Positions 9,746 to 21,100 of a stretch of DNA of 37,333 nt are shown here, piece by piece (position 1 is the first letter of the stretch; each line of letters opens with the position of its first letter). A program made the translations under genes and the position numbers. The notes under the pieces are model-generated. The model saw nothing but the letters and a program-made list of their open reading frames with translations. It made no database searches and was not told the DNA's origin. This stretch comes from Spongospora subterranea (Eukaryota; Endomyxa; Phytomyxea; Plasmodiophorida; Plasmodiophoridae), in NCBI GenBank assembly GCA_900404475.1, contig OUQQ01000135.1:1-37333 (forward strand), given 5' to 3'.

Positions 9746-12700
9746 CTAGATTTTATTTTTGAATCGCGCAAGGGCTCCCATAGGTTTGGAGGGCGCTTGA
9801 CCGACATTTCCGAATACAGCCGCTGGTACCGTCTTTTGTTCAATAAGTACATCCGGCTCTTCCTCTTCGATTTCCTCCCCTTCTTCGTTTTCGTCCATAA
9901 TATCGATTTCTTCTGGATTCACGACAGGCGCATTCAATGATGCCTCCATCTCCAGATATTCCATCTGAATTATTAGTTAGTACTTGTTACCATTGATAGA
10001 AAAAATCGTTCGCGTTTGGAGGTTGGCATACATCATTTGCAGTCTGGGCAGCGACCTTATCACCCTGTGCGGCTCCAGCAAGAGCTTGCGCCTGAGCAAT
10101 AGTTGCCTGTACGAAATGAGTCTGGGCCTGTTGAAAGTACAACAACGTCAACGTGAATCACAAAGAATCACAACATTGCGAATTAACCATATCAGCGGCG
10201 ACGCTCCTTCGAATTCGCAACATCTCCCTGAACGTATCTTCGTTACCGTGTTGAACTTCGAAGGAATGAAATGTATCCCAGAAATTTGTATCAGTAGTGG
10301 GAGAGCAGAATTGACTGCAATAGCTGTATAATGCACGGACACGGTCCACCTGGTCGCAGGTCGAGTTAGCAGGTTGACCACAGCATTGTCCAAGAGAGTA
10401 CGTTACCTCTCCCAGCTTCAATTCTAATTGTGCATATTGCATAATCACAAAGCGCACCAGCTGCTTTGGCATAGTCTGAATAGCCTTTTCATAAACTTCT
10501 CGCGTACGGGCAACGCCAAACATCTCCGATGCCTTCGTCACATATATCTGGAACATTTCGATCTTATCGTCGTCCTTGATACGCTGCAATGCTCGGTCGT
10601 AAACTTGAAGAGCATGGCGTGCGAGACCGTATTTTTCCTCCAAATTAGCATATAACAGAAATAGATCCTATCAATATGAGTTTTAAATGAAAATTGGAAC
10701 ATGCAGCAAATTTACCTTGGCGTTGTCGGCAGGAGCTTTTTCAACAGCCTGTTCGAACAGATCCCTTGCCCGCTCCAGTTTCTTACCACCATAGCGCTCC
10801 ACGAATTTTGTCAAATAGGTTTTCCAGATCGGCATGGCATGCGGAAAACCAAAACGGGCCAAACCCAATTCATAAGCTCGGAACGAATCCTGAAGGTCCA
10901 AAGTTTTAGACTGCGTAAGCTTGCTCAAGAAAAAAGCTGAGAGAAAATACTTCAAAGAATCGGTGAGACTCCAGTAGCGCTGCCAGGTTCAGGACAGTCT
11001 GCGGCGTTGCAATTTTAATATCAAGCATCGTTGTATACGCAGCCCGCGCAGATTCGAGGGTGCCAAAACTTTCTTCCAGATCAACATAAAGCGACCATAG
11101 TTTTGTACTCCTCCATACTCTCTCCTGAAGCATTACACTCATTATCAGCATGACTAGATAAAAAAAATGATTTTACCTGGACGGGTTTATGGGCATCTGC
11201 CTTCATTCTTTCACGTTTATCAGGTACGCTGGCAGTGACACGACGGCTAACATCCAACGCAGCTTTAAACTGCTTTTCTCTCAGCTCCATTTCAATCCAT
11301 GAGCACCATATATCAGAAAGCTCATCAACGGTCCGGAACTGGACAGCAACCGCACTGAAAAATGAAAGTAATTAGAAAAAGAAACAACTGAAAATAAAAA
11401 CTGTACCTTTGATAAACCGTTCGAGCATTGTCAAGAGATTGATTACTTTCGTATAATGATGCCAGACCAATCCATATATTACTGAGTTTCCCGTCTGCTT
11501 CTCGAGGTGTGATCACTTTGATCGCCTCAGCGTAAACTCTGCGAGAAGTTTATAGATGCTGAAGCAGCAGGGTAAAATGTCACGTACTCAATGGCAGCTG
11601 CATCATCATTCCCACCAACAATCCGAACTCGTTTTAGCCATTCTGACACGCTGTAAGGATTCTGTTTTAACAGCACAGTATTTACCAATAATGGGCGACG
11701 ATTCATCAGATTCTGAAAACAAGTTAGCCCATGCAGAACACATGGCGAACTAGCCTGGAGATTGGTATTTACCTCGAGGCGAAGTAAGCGAAGTTCCACA
11801 TCATCTCCATCAATATTATAATCATCATCCTCATCGTCAACGAAGTTTGAGTCTGTCTGTTCCTCCATCTTCGCCGCCAACATCGTTTCCTCAAAACTTG
11901 AGTAGGCTTCGAATATCACAGAAAAATCACGCATTGTGGTCACGGTCTCAAGAGACTCCTCAAATATATCGCGAGCTTTTTCGAATTGCCCCAAACGAAT
12001 GTAGTAGTGTGCTAATGAAGACCACAGCGCACCTGTCTCTGCTGAATACTTCTGCATACCTACTCGCACATCAAAACCAAATGACATTGACGCAGTTGAA
12101 AAAAGGTTGAAAAGCAGAAAAACAATGCATGGGATATATCGTGAAAAACAGTAACTGCAGCAAATGGCGAAAACAAAATTGGAGTAAGATTACCACTACG
12201 AAGCACGGCATCAGCAGACATAGAGGGTGGCACTTCCTTAGCGTGCTCAACTAGAAGCTGACAGAGCTCATTCCACAACTCCAGACGTGTAGTACCAGGC
12301 TCGGGAATATATGATTCGTCACTAACTAACTCTGCCAATAGCGGCATCAAGACAAAATACTGCTTTCGCTTCCGAAGAACGTTCAGTAACAATGTTCGGC
12401 CTTGTGGTTCAAGTTGCACATATCGTCTCAAAATCCGAGTTGCCGTTTCGGCTGGAATAATGGTATTGATAACACAGCCGACAACTGGATCCCCGGCTGC
12501 AAACTTGGCGTATTTGTCCCAAATCATGTGATGCTGAGTTACTGGTAATGATTGCAGAGCGCGATCGAATGCATTTCTGGTCCTTGTGATCAAACCTACG
12601 GAAATTGAGCATGAAAATAAGCAATATAGAATCGCTGCGTACCGAATTGCCACAGGAATTTGGAATACAGCAGCCATAATACAGGCATACGAGGAAGACA

Positions 12701-12973
12701 AGATACCGCTCGTTCAAACGCGTTTATTGCATCTGCGGCTATCGAAGTGCATACCGTAATAGGACGTTTACGGGACGCCTGTGTAAGATCTTTAAGATAC
12801 CTGGTCCATATCTTGTACGATAACGGAACGGCAGCCAGGGCCCGTTCGTAAAGCGCCGCCAGTTCCGACAAGGTCGCGGTGCTCTGAACGGTATCGACGT
12901 AGCGGATCCATGCCGATACGGAATGAGGTGCAGATAAGACAGCCAATTCGAATACAGACAGGTCTAGTGCCAT
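9746..12973 (-). CDS. SYF1: Pre-mRNA splicing factor SYF1 (XAB2 / Cwf3), HAT-repeat protein
   Basis: SYF1 is a scaffold of the Prp19-associated (NTC) spliceosome complex; in animals (XAB2) it also acts in transcription-coupled repair. Twelve exons (minus): 12973-12643, 12595-12194, 12059-11773, 11712-11588, 11538-11407, 11354-11177, 11124-10951, 10889-10716, 10667-10407, 10349-10188, 10127-10032, 9964-9746, giving 846 aa, normal for the family. HAT/TPR-like repeats run through nearly all of it (SVSAWIRYVDTV, YKIWTRYLKDL, DIWCSWIEMELRE, MPIWKTYLTKFVERYGG). The C-terminus has the typical acidic stretch and the EQKTVPAAVFG motif. Introns are 47-67 nt except intron 2 (134 nt). The last intron carries a TACTAAC branch-site-like string. 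Acceptor 10890 is chosen over a nearer one because it restores FEDSFRAYE. Confidence 0.93.
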
Positions 12974-13899
12974 GACGGGACTAGAGCCTGTTACGAACCC
13001 CTCTGTCAGAGGGGGCGGGGCGATAATGGATTAAGACTCGGGACCGGTGACGATGGGGGATATGACGATCACTGACGGCGGACTCCGTGTGCTCACAATC
13101 GTCGTACACACCACACGAGCATCGCGACTTTGGGGTTATCGACTAATAACCGGCACCCGTTCTCTGCTCTCATTCGTGGCGTGACGAGGCGCATTGCAAT
13201 CAAATAGTTACAACTCGGAATGCAGGACTAGACTCACCGCTGGTTTTTTATCGGTTAGGACGTCAACTTATCATGGCGACTGAATTCCTGTCAATAGTAA
13301 GATAAGAATGGAAGTGGGCCATGAACAACCCGGAAAGACTGAAAAATTTACCTTGTATTTTTCTTCTCTAGTTCGTACATTCAACTGGTGCGTATTTGAG
13401 GGCGAGGTTTCTGTAGTTGAAAATTCCAGGTTCAAATTATTGGGTGAACCTGTCGTGAATGGTCGAATGACGGAAAGCTTCGAGGTTTTTTACGTTTGAC
13501 ATTGACAATTACCGCTCAAGGCTTCTCGGGGCATTGGTATTTCTTGGCTTAATGATAATTTCATGAGCCTGGGACTTATTTATTCGCTTTCTGTTCGGTT
13601 GCACCTACCGGATTAAAGGCGTTTGAGACAAAAAACTTTATCGTTATACAACAATTTCACAAGCGGATATAGTGTGGTGGCGACTTCTCCTCTAATGGAA
13701 CCTATCAGGGATAACGGGACTAGTAGTGAATATTGATATCGAGCATCAAAAGCGGGATGAGCGTGGCCTGAACTTCGGGGCGCTCTTTCGAAAAATTGGC
13801 GTGAGAGACATAATCACTGTCCAAATCCATTGAATACATCTATACCTTCCAGACAAGAACTATACACACTTGGATGAAAGTTTAATAGAAAAGCGAATA
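12974..13899. other. Intergenic: SYF1 promoter and PPIL4 3' flank
   Basis: About 0.9 kb with no gene I can support. A 63-codon plus-strand ORF at 13308-13499 has no recognisable features. SYF1 transcription should start just above 12973. Confidence 0.4.
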
Positions 13900-15363
13900 T
13901 TAGCGCCGGTAGCGGTGTGGGGATCGGGATCGTCGGCCATGGCGATGATGGCCTCGATCAGGGGAACGGGAACGGCGCCGATTTGGATCTCTGGAACGGG
14001 AGCGGCGTTGTTTTCGATCTTGGGAACGAGACCACTTGTGCCCGCCTCTACGATCATCGATTTTCTTAGAATCTTTATCGTGAAACGATTTCTTCTCCGA
14101 TCGCTCTTTTGGATTGCTCTTTGGCATGGACTGATCAAATACCATTTTATATTGAGAATCTGGGGCTTTTGACTTCAAAGTCAGATTAGATTTGTCTGCG
14201 TCAAAGCGGCCCATTTGTTCTCCTCTCTGCCAAGAATTCCACATTCCAGATACGCTTTGGGAGAAGTCAACGTGAATCCGCCGATCATCAATCAGTACAT
14301 TCTCCATTTTCAGATAAGCCTGTTCGCACTCCTTGTCAGTCTCAAATTCGATGAACGCATATTGAAGAGAGTCATTGGTTTTGTAATCGCGAATCACTTC
14401 GCATTTCTTGATATTACCGAACCTGGAAAATATTAATTCCAGGTCTTCGGACATAGTCCTAATAGAAAATCAGCCGTTGCATTGAGGCGAGATAAATAAG
14501 TTAGCTCTAACACTGGGTTCAATTTACAGACGAAAAGGACGTTATCAGGAGGGCGAAAATCTGCGCTAGGAAGATCGCCAAGCATTTCAAGAACTTCAGC
14601 ACGATTTCTCTCCTCTTTCATTGCGAGTTCTTCTTCAATTTCCAGCTGTGATTTTTTTGCATTAGCAGCATCGATCTCATCGTCTTCATCTGCGATATAG
14701 TCCTCGTCAAATTGGTCACGAGACGGAACTGGCGAGCTTGGAAAAGATCAGGAACAATTACAACAGCACAGATTTGGACTTACAGATCCGGTACTACAAG
14801 AGTTGGTGGATCTGGGAAAGGATCATCGAGGATCATTGTATGACGAATCCTAATATTTTTCAACGGACGATGTTTCTCGTCAACAAACACCGAGTTAAGC
14901 TTGTCAAGCACATCGAATCCTTCGGCGATCTCTCCGAACACAGTATGGGTCCCGTCCAAATAATCGAGGTTATCCGCTAAAGTAATATAAAACTGTGATG
15001 CGTTTAAATTTGGTCCGGCCGATGCCATTGCCACAGTTCCTGAAGAAATGAAAGTAAATTTCCAGCTCCAGATCGATAAAAACAGTAACCTTTTTTTTTG
15101 TGAGTCAATTGTGGCCGAATTTCGTCATTGAAAAATCGCGCTTTGGATCCAAACAATAATCCGGAAATAGAATCTCCATGGAATCCTGTCCCCGTTGGGT
15201 CTCCGGTCTGGGCGATAAACCCAGATTCGACCTTGTGAAATGCACAATTGTTGTAATATTTGACCTTGCACAGTTTAAGAAAGTTCTTTGTCGTGACAGC
15301 GCATTCATCGACAAACAGATCGATCACCAACTCGCCAATTGATGTGTCGATCAATACCGACAT
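13900..15363 (-). CDS. PPIL4: PPIL4-type cyclophilin with RRM and Arg/Ser-rich tail
   Basis: A nuclear peptidyl-prolyl isomerase fused to an RNA-recognition motif, associated with spliceosomes. Four exons (minus) 15363-15090, 15039-14784, 14736-14512, 14458-13900 give 437 aa; introns are 47-53 nt. The cyclophilin domain is about residues 1-160 ([47 protein letters not shown]). An acidic linker follows, then [20 protein letters not shown] leading into the RRM (YAFIEF as RNP1, [13 protein letters not shown]). The last 70 residues are Arg/Ser/Asp/His-rich ([15 protein letters not shown]). Order and length match human and plant PPIL4. The cyclophilin part is the divergent PPIL4 type, so isomerase activity may be weak. 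Confidence 0.93.
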
Positions 15364-16181
15364 CGGTCCCGTCCGCCCGTTCCTGTAATCAAACTGACTT
15401 GCTGTTGCGGACTCCGGTCAGAAATCAGCAAACAAGGTGTTATTTCATAATCTGTACACGCCACCCGGACGGAACATTTTTAGATATAAAACCATAATGG
15501 ATCAGAAATTACAACGTTCATATAAATAGTGTTAGCATTGCGCCTTGATTGTCCTGAATAAACAAATCTTTGGAGTTCGGATTATCGTTGAATGTTTAGG
15601 CGCTGTCGTCTCTAGATGATGTTGCGAACCCGAATTTAGGCTGGGGCGACTTATTCTCGGAAATTGATCGTAATTCGCACCCGGAGACAGGGAATCTCTT
15701 TCATCAATATTCGCTTTCCCATTCTGGATGCGGGACAGCCACGGCGTCCTACAGGTCACCCGCTGCCCCGGCATTTTGGACAGTTGGTCTAGTGATTACC
15801 CGGGCGTTGCGTTTGGCGTCATCCGACATGGTGAAGGTGCAAATTGGCTCTCGTCATCAGTGCCGAAAATTCACCAGTTGTTGTGTATAGTCCACGACGA
15901 AGTCGATCCTTATTCGACTTATATCAACTGCTAAAACTGGGTACTTCACTATTGATAACAGCTGTGCAGATAAACGTCATAGACTGATTCGAATTTTGTA
16001 GATTTTTCTACACTTTGCGCCGAAACCCGCGAAATTCTACTGTCAAGATGATGGTTCGCAAATATGATCCAGTTGTTCGTCAACATGTCATATTTACCGA
16101 GGCGAAAATGAAATGAGTACAAAATACGCAAATCGAACACCACCTTATAGTTCTAGAACTATATTTTAGTGCCTCAATATA
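15364..16181. other. Intergenic; possible small gene on either strand
   Basis: 15364-15530 is the PPIL4 upstream region. Between about 15540 and 15830 both strands have protein-like open frames. On minus, a start at 15829 (MSDDAKRNARVITRPTVQ) is followed by an open stretch from about 15774 to 15532. On plus, an open frame runs from about 15600 (SSLDDVANPNLGWGDLFSE) to about 15900. I could not join either into a full gene or decide the strand. 15950-16181 shows nothing. Confidence 0.3.
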
Positions 16182-17694
16182 TTAAATATCAATCTTTAAG
16201 TAAACATAAGGATAGAAATCTGAGCCGATACCACTGTAATCGACATCGTCTCCTTTCTGAGAGGTAGCAGTTGTAGATAAGTCGGCATATATTTTCCCTA
16301 GCGCCGCCCTCAATCTGAAAGCGTTTGAACTCTTTGAGTAATTGTTCCTTGACGACGCTTACCGCTCTTCCTTTTGCGGTTTAACTTCTAGTGTTGCTGC
16401 CGTGAAATTTATCGGCAAACCAAAGCGCAGAACAGCTTCGACAAAAACCCGGATTACCTGGAAGACAATGAAACCATATTCCCGACCAATAAATATCTCT
16501 ACCTTAATGTGAATCCAAGCCTTGAAAACTTCGGAATATGCTGTGGAACACCATCTGACAAGGTTTCTCCAAAGATAATCACATTCTTTTTCCGTTTGAA
16601 ATTTCGACGTCGCCGCGCTTGCAATCTAAAAAATGGATGAGCACTACTCCATACACATACGATGTGACAACCTCTGTCTCATCATAATGATATTCCCTGC
16701 ATAAATACCGCTTTACTTTGGCCGGCTCTTTGAACTTGTTGGCGTATTTTCTCATGAGCACGACACGAAATGCAACGGATTCTTTGTCTCCATGCAGTCG
16801 TAATGCTGAACCAGGAACAACCTGTGAAAGCATTGAATGCGATGTCAACACATCCTCATGTACTCTACCGCTTTACATGTAATCCCGTGGCTTGTAAAAG
16901 GATTGGGCTTTGGTTCATTTTCCGGGTCCTCATACTCAGATTCAAGGTTTTCATACGTATCAAGAAATTCTTTTTCCCTATTAGCAGGTACGATGACAAT
17001 CGTACTTTCTATATATTCCCCTTCAACCAAGTCGTGAGGGCCAACGATCAAATGAAGCGGTCGAACTGCGAGGCTTCCGCTGACGATAAAGAAAATCAGT
17101 GACGTCATGAACGTAATCGCAAATCAATCTCCACAAACTTTTCTTTCCGGTTTAGTGCGGCAAGGTTTGCTTTCGTCTCTGTAAACTTGTGCGTCAACGA
17201 TCGCAAGTCTTCACCATATTTCAGAGCAACGGTAGATATCGAATCAGTCAACATATCTAACGGAGCTCCCAGGGGATATCTTGCCCTATCCCATTCGAAT
17301 TTTCTGACAAAAGCCGCAGGGCTGGCTGCATTGAAAAAAAATGGATATAACAACGAGGCATAAATTAGCCTAACCTACCGTTGTCCACAAGAAGTCGAGG
17401 CTTAGATCTAGCAGTACCTTGGTTACTCTGACTTTCTTCCGAAAGTGAATCAATGTACTGATTACCAATCTTTTTCACGATAGCCTCGGTTTGTTCATCG
17501 ACTTTTGCGATGGTATCACTTAAGGTCATCAAAGTATCCAGCGTTCCAACCGAAAGTCGCGGAACGCGCAGTTCATTATTTACACTCAGCCCCAGCATGG
17601 ACGTCGCCACATCCAGCGACTTCAGCGTTCGGCTAACAGATCCGCCAACGGTTGGGACTGCCACAACCCAGAAACGGAGGCGATCATCGCTCAT
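16182..17694 (-). CDS. ATP6V1C: V-type H+-ATPase subunit C (V1 sector)
   Basis: Subunit C bridges the V1 and Vo sectors through the stators and controls reversible assembly of the proton pump on vacuole and endomembranes. Seven exons (minus) 17694-17379, 17325-17139, 17079-16869, 16821-16672, 16625-16503, 16457-16363, 16314-16182 give 404 aa, near the usual 380-395. Markers: FWVVAVPT at the start, [77 protein letters not shown]. Introns are 45-59 nt. Expected to work in the cytosol on the face of acidic organelles. Divergent from the lectin gene with a shared 500-bp upstream region. Confidence 0.93.
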
Positions 17695-18194
17695 GACGCT
17701 CCTTTGTTGGAATAGCTATCGTTTGCAGACAGTTTCAACCGAACTTCTCCCGTAACAGGGAGGTACATACAGTTAACTGTACAACTGCCGATTGCCTGAG
17801 TCCGCTACATACACTACACCAACAGCAAGATGGCGTTTTCTTCAGTTGTGATTTTGGGAGTTTGACTGACAAGCCGTTCGGCGATTTTTTCTGGAAATGT
17901 TGATCTTTAACGTTAGCTACATTGCCATGTTTTTACACGTTTACTGTAATCAATCAGCAGCATCGCGACTGGATAGTTTTATGCAATTTTCCCCGACTCC
18001 AAAAATAAAATCCTGTCTTTGCATGCAGAATCGCTTGAGTGAGTCATGCTTTACACAGCCATCAACATTTCTACAGGGGAATGAGCAATTCAGTTGAATC
18101 ACGTGTGTCTCAGTTGACCCATACTGCACAAGTGGCTGAGCATCATAACTTAATCTGTACTTATTTAATCACCATTTTTCAACCATTTGCGGCT
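17695..18194. promoter_or_regulatory. Shared upstream region of the V-ATPase C and lectin genes
   Basis: Five hundred bases between two divergent starts. Just before the lectin ATG, at about 18166-18189, the string AATCACCATTTTTCAACC is like the oomycete initiator plus flanking element (TCAYTTT followed by CAA). This is a likeness only. The frame upstream of 18195 is open by chance back to 18039. Confidence 0.35.
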
Positions 18195-21100
18195 ATGATG
18201 AGATCTAAAGTAGTCTATGCCATTACAATTCTAGCCATGGTATCTGCAGCGGCGTTTGCCACCGGAGAGAAAGCAGATCTTGCCAAACGAACGGCCATGA
18301 AAGCTGGACAAGCTCCGTTGATTCTACCGGTTTACGGAGAGAAGCCGACTCCAGCACCGACTACTCCTCCGCCGACCACGGCTGCTCCAACGCCGGCCCC
18401 AACTCCAGCAACGCTAGCGCCTTTGCAGACGCTGGCTCCTGAATTCCAAAACCCGCCTGCGTTCAGATTCAGTGATCATAAGCCATATGAGGTCCCTGTA
18501 AATGACCGAAGTCTTTATGGCAAACATGCCCCCACTGCGAAAAAACGTCGCCAGACTCAGCATTACAAGAAGAACAAGAAGCACAACAAGCGTACCCCAG
18601 CCCCATCAGATGAGGATGAAGATGAGGAAGTTGAGACGAAGAAGCCGAAGCACAAGAAGAAAAAAAGTGATGAATCGTCTGACGACTCGCAGAGTTCTAG
18701 CTCGTCCACGACTCCTCCAACTACTTCGCCAATCACTACTTCACCAACGACCTCCCCCTCCAAATCCAATGACGTCGGTTCAAACACTGATTCAGGATCA
18801 AAAAGCTCCAGTGGCTCCGCCCCAAGCTCCTCCAGCGACTCGGGATCGAAGTCCTCCAGCGACTCGGGATCGAAGTCCTCCAGCGATTCGGGATCGAAGT
18901 CCTCCAGCGACTCGGGATCGAAGTCCTCCAGCGACTCAGGATCGTCGAAATCCTCTTCTGATTCAGGTTCATCGACGAGTAAAGCTAGCTCATCATCCAG
19001 CAGTTCTTCGTCTTCTTCGGACATGTTGGATATCCAATGGCCAGCGTTTCCCGAGATATTCCAGCAGCAAACTACTGCTCCTACCACGGCGCCAGTTGCA
19101 CCTGCAGTTCAGCCTACTTTGGTCCAGCCTGCAGTTCAACCTACCTTGGTCCAGCCTGCACCTCAGCCTTCTTTGATGCAGCCTGCAGTTCCGTTGCTGA
19201 CTGATTTCCTGATGCCTCAGCAGCCCTCATTATTTGAAGTTCCCTCAATCTCGGAGGCATTCCCCATGCCAGCGTCGTCCAACCTTTATGACAGCTCCAA
19301 TCTCGGAGAGACGATTGTACCGGAAATTACCGTTCTTCCTACTCCAGCTCCGGCAACACCCACCGTCGAGGAAGTCGTTTATGAATATCCAGTTTCAAGG
19401 CCATCTCCGATTGAGATTCCTGCAGAAATTCCCACAAGTATGTATTTCATGTGTCCGCTCAACAGTTTTTGACCAAACGTAATCCAGGTTTCAACGCGAC
19501 AACTGCCCCTACCAATAAGACCAATGATGCGACATTCCAGCCAGTGTTGTTGCAAAATGTGTCAGGGAACACGTCTGCTCCGGTGTCTTTCACAACCTCG
19601 CCGGTTGTGAACGCCACCTCGCCTGCACCTCATGGTTCGACAATCTTGTTTAGTATGTGTCGGTACCTTAAACATCTTGAACATTAGGTGACTCGAGCAC
19701 GCCGTTGAATTCCTCAATTCACCAGAGAACGCAGCTTTACACGCTCATGCCAAGAAATTCTTCGTCCACGATGAATTTCACCTCGCCTGCTCCTGAAGGT
19801 ATAACCAACGGTTTTTATGAGTATTGGTGTACTAAACATTGAGCAACGTTAGGTGAAACCAGTATGCCGGTAGAGTCTCCCATTCACCACAAAACGCAGC
19901 TTTACACGATCGTGCCAAAACATTCTCTTACTCCGAAGAATTTCACGTCGCCTGCTCCTGAAGGTATAGCCAATATTGTTATGAGTAATGATGTATTAAA
20001 CATGCTCGACATTAGGTGACACCAGTATGCCGGTAGAGTCTCCCATTCACCACAAAACGCAACTTTACACGATCATGCCTAAAAATTCTTCTTCTACGAT
20101 GAATTTCACGTCGCCTGCACCTAAAGGTATAATATATTTTTATGAAAACTGATGCACTCGACTAAAAGGTGTTGAACATTAGATGGCACCAGCATGCCTC
20201 TTGATTCATTTGTGGACCAATTTAACAACACGAATGCGACCTCACCTGCCCCTGAAGGTATTTATTAGCCATGCGTCTTAGCGTACCCTCAATCTAAGTT
20301 CCCCTGAACATTAGGTGATGATAGCCTGCCCGTGAATTCTACTGTTCACCAAGCAACTCAGCTTTACACCCTCAAACCCAGGGTAAAGAAGACCCATGCG
20401 CCACTGTACAAGATGACTCCGTTCCCTACAACCAACACTACTGGCAACGACAGTCTGTCTGCACCGACCTCTGTACTTCCCACTGACAATTCTACATCGT
20501 CACCGCCGACTACAGCGCCGGGTAATACCTCGTTACCAACGGATGTGACGCCCACAGGCAATGAATCGTTACCTGTCAATGTATCATTACCAGGCAATTT
20601 CTCATTGCCCACTAATGCGACAACGCCTGTCAATACATCTGACAGCGTTGTCTTGCCAACGAGCACGTCATTACCTACCAACGAATCACTTCCAGTCAAT
20701 GCTTCGCAGCCCGGCAATTTCTCCATGCCCACTAACGAATCATTACCTACCAACGTCTCACTGCCTATCAACGCTAGCAATTTCTCAACATCGCTACCAA
20801 TGAACCAGTCGCTACCAGTGAACCAGTCGTTACCAGTTAACAGTTCTCTCCCTGGGAATGTCTCATCTCCGGCGTTCTCAAACGACACGAACCCGACTAC
20901 CAGTCCAGTGATTGTTATTGGGCCGTTTAATTCATCACAACCGACCTCCGCTCCCGTCAACGGTTCGTCTCCTGGCAATCAATCTAGTCCAATTTTCATT
21001 GCCTCGCCTACGACTTCGCCCGCTTCTAGTGTTGCACCGATTAACGGATCATCACCAATAACTACACCACAGGCATCAGCAAACTCTTCTGCCCCTTCGT

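Noticed and set aside
12060..12193. ORF extension past exon 2 of SYF1
   Set aside because: It is intron 2 read through; joining to 12059 restores the family sequence SGMQKYSAETG.
15728..15934. RHGE string in a plus-strand ORF, like histidine phosphatases
   Set aside because: Only the four-residue core matches; the surroundings do not follow the family and the other strand has an equally good frame.
18563..19087. Long minus-strand ORF (174 aa, acidic, SLEDFDPE repeats)
   Set aside because: It is the antisense of the Ser/Asp repeat in the lectin gene; repeats with no stop on one strand often give this.
19635..20315. Regular repeats with spacers, CRISPR-like in layout
   Set aside because: The units are coding exons separated by GT-AG introns in a eukaryotic gene; repeat and spacer lengths do not fit CRISPR.
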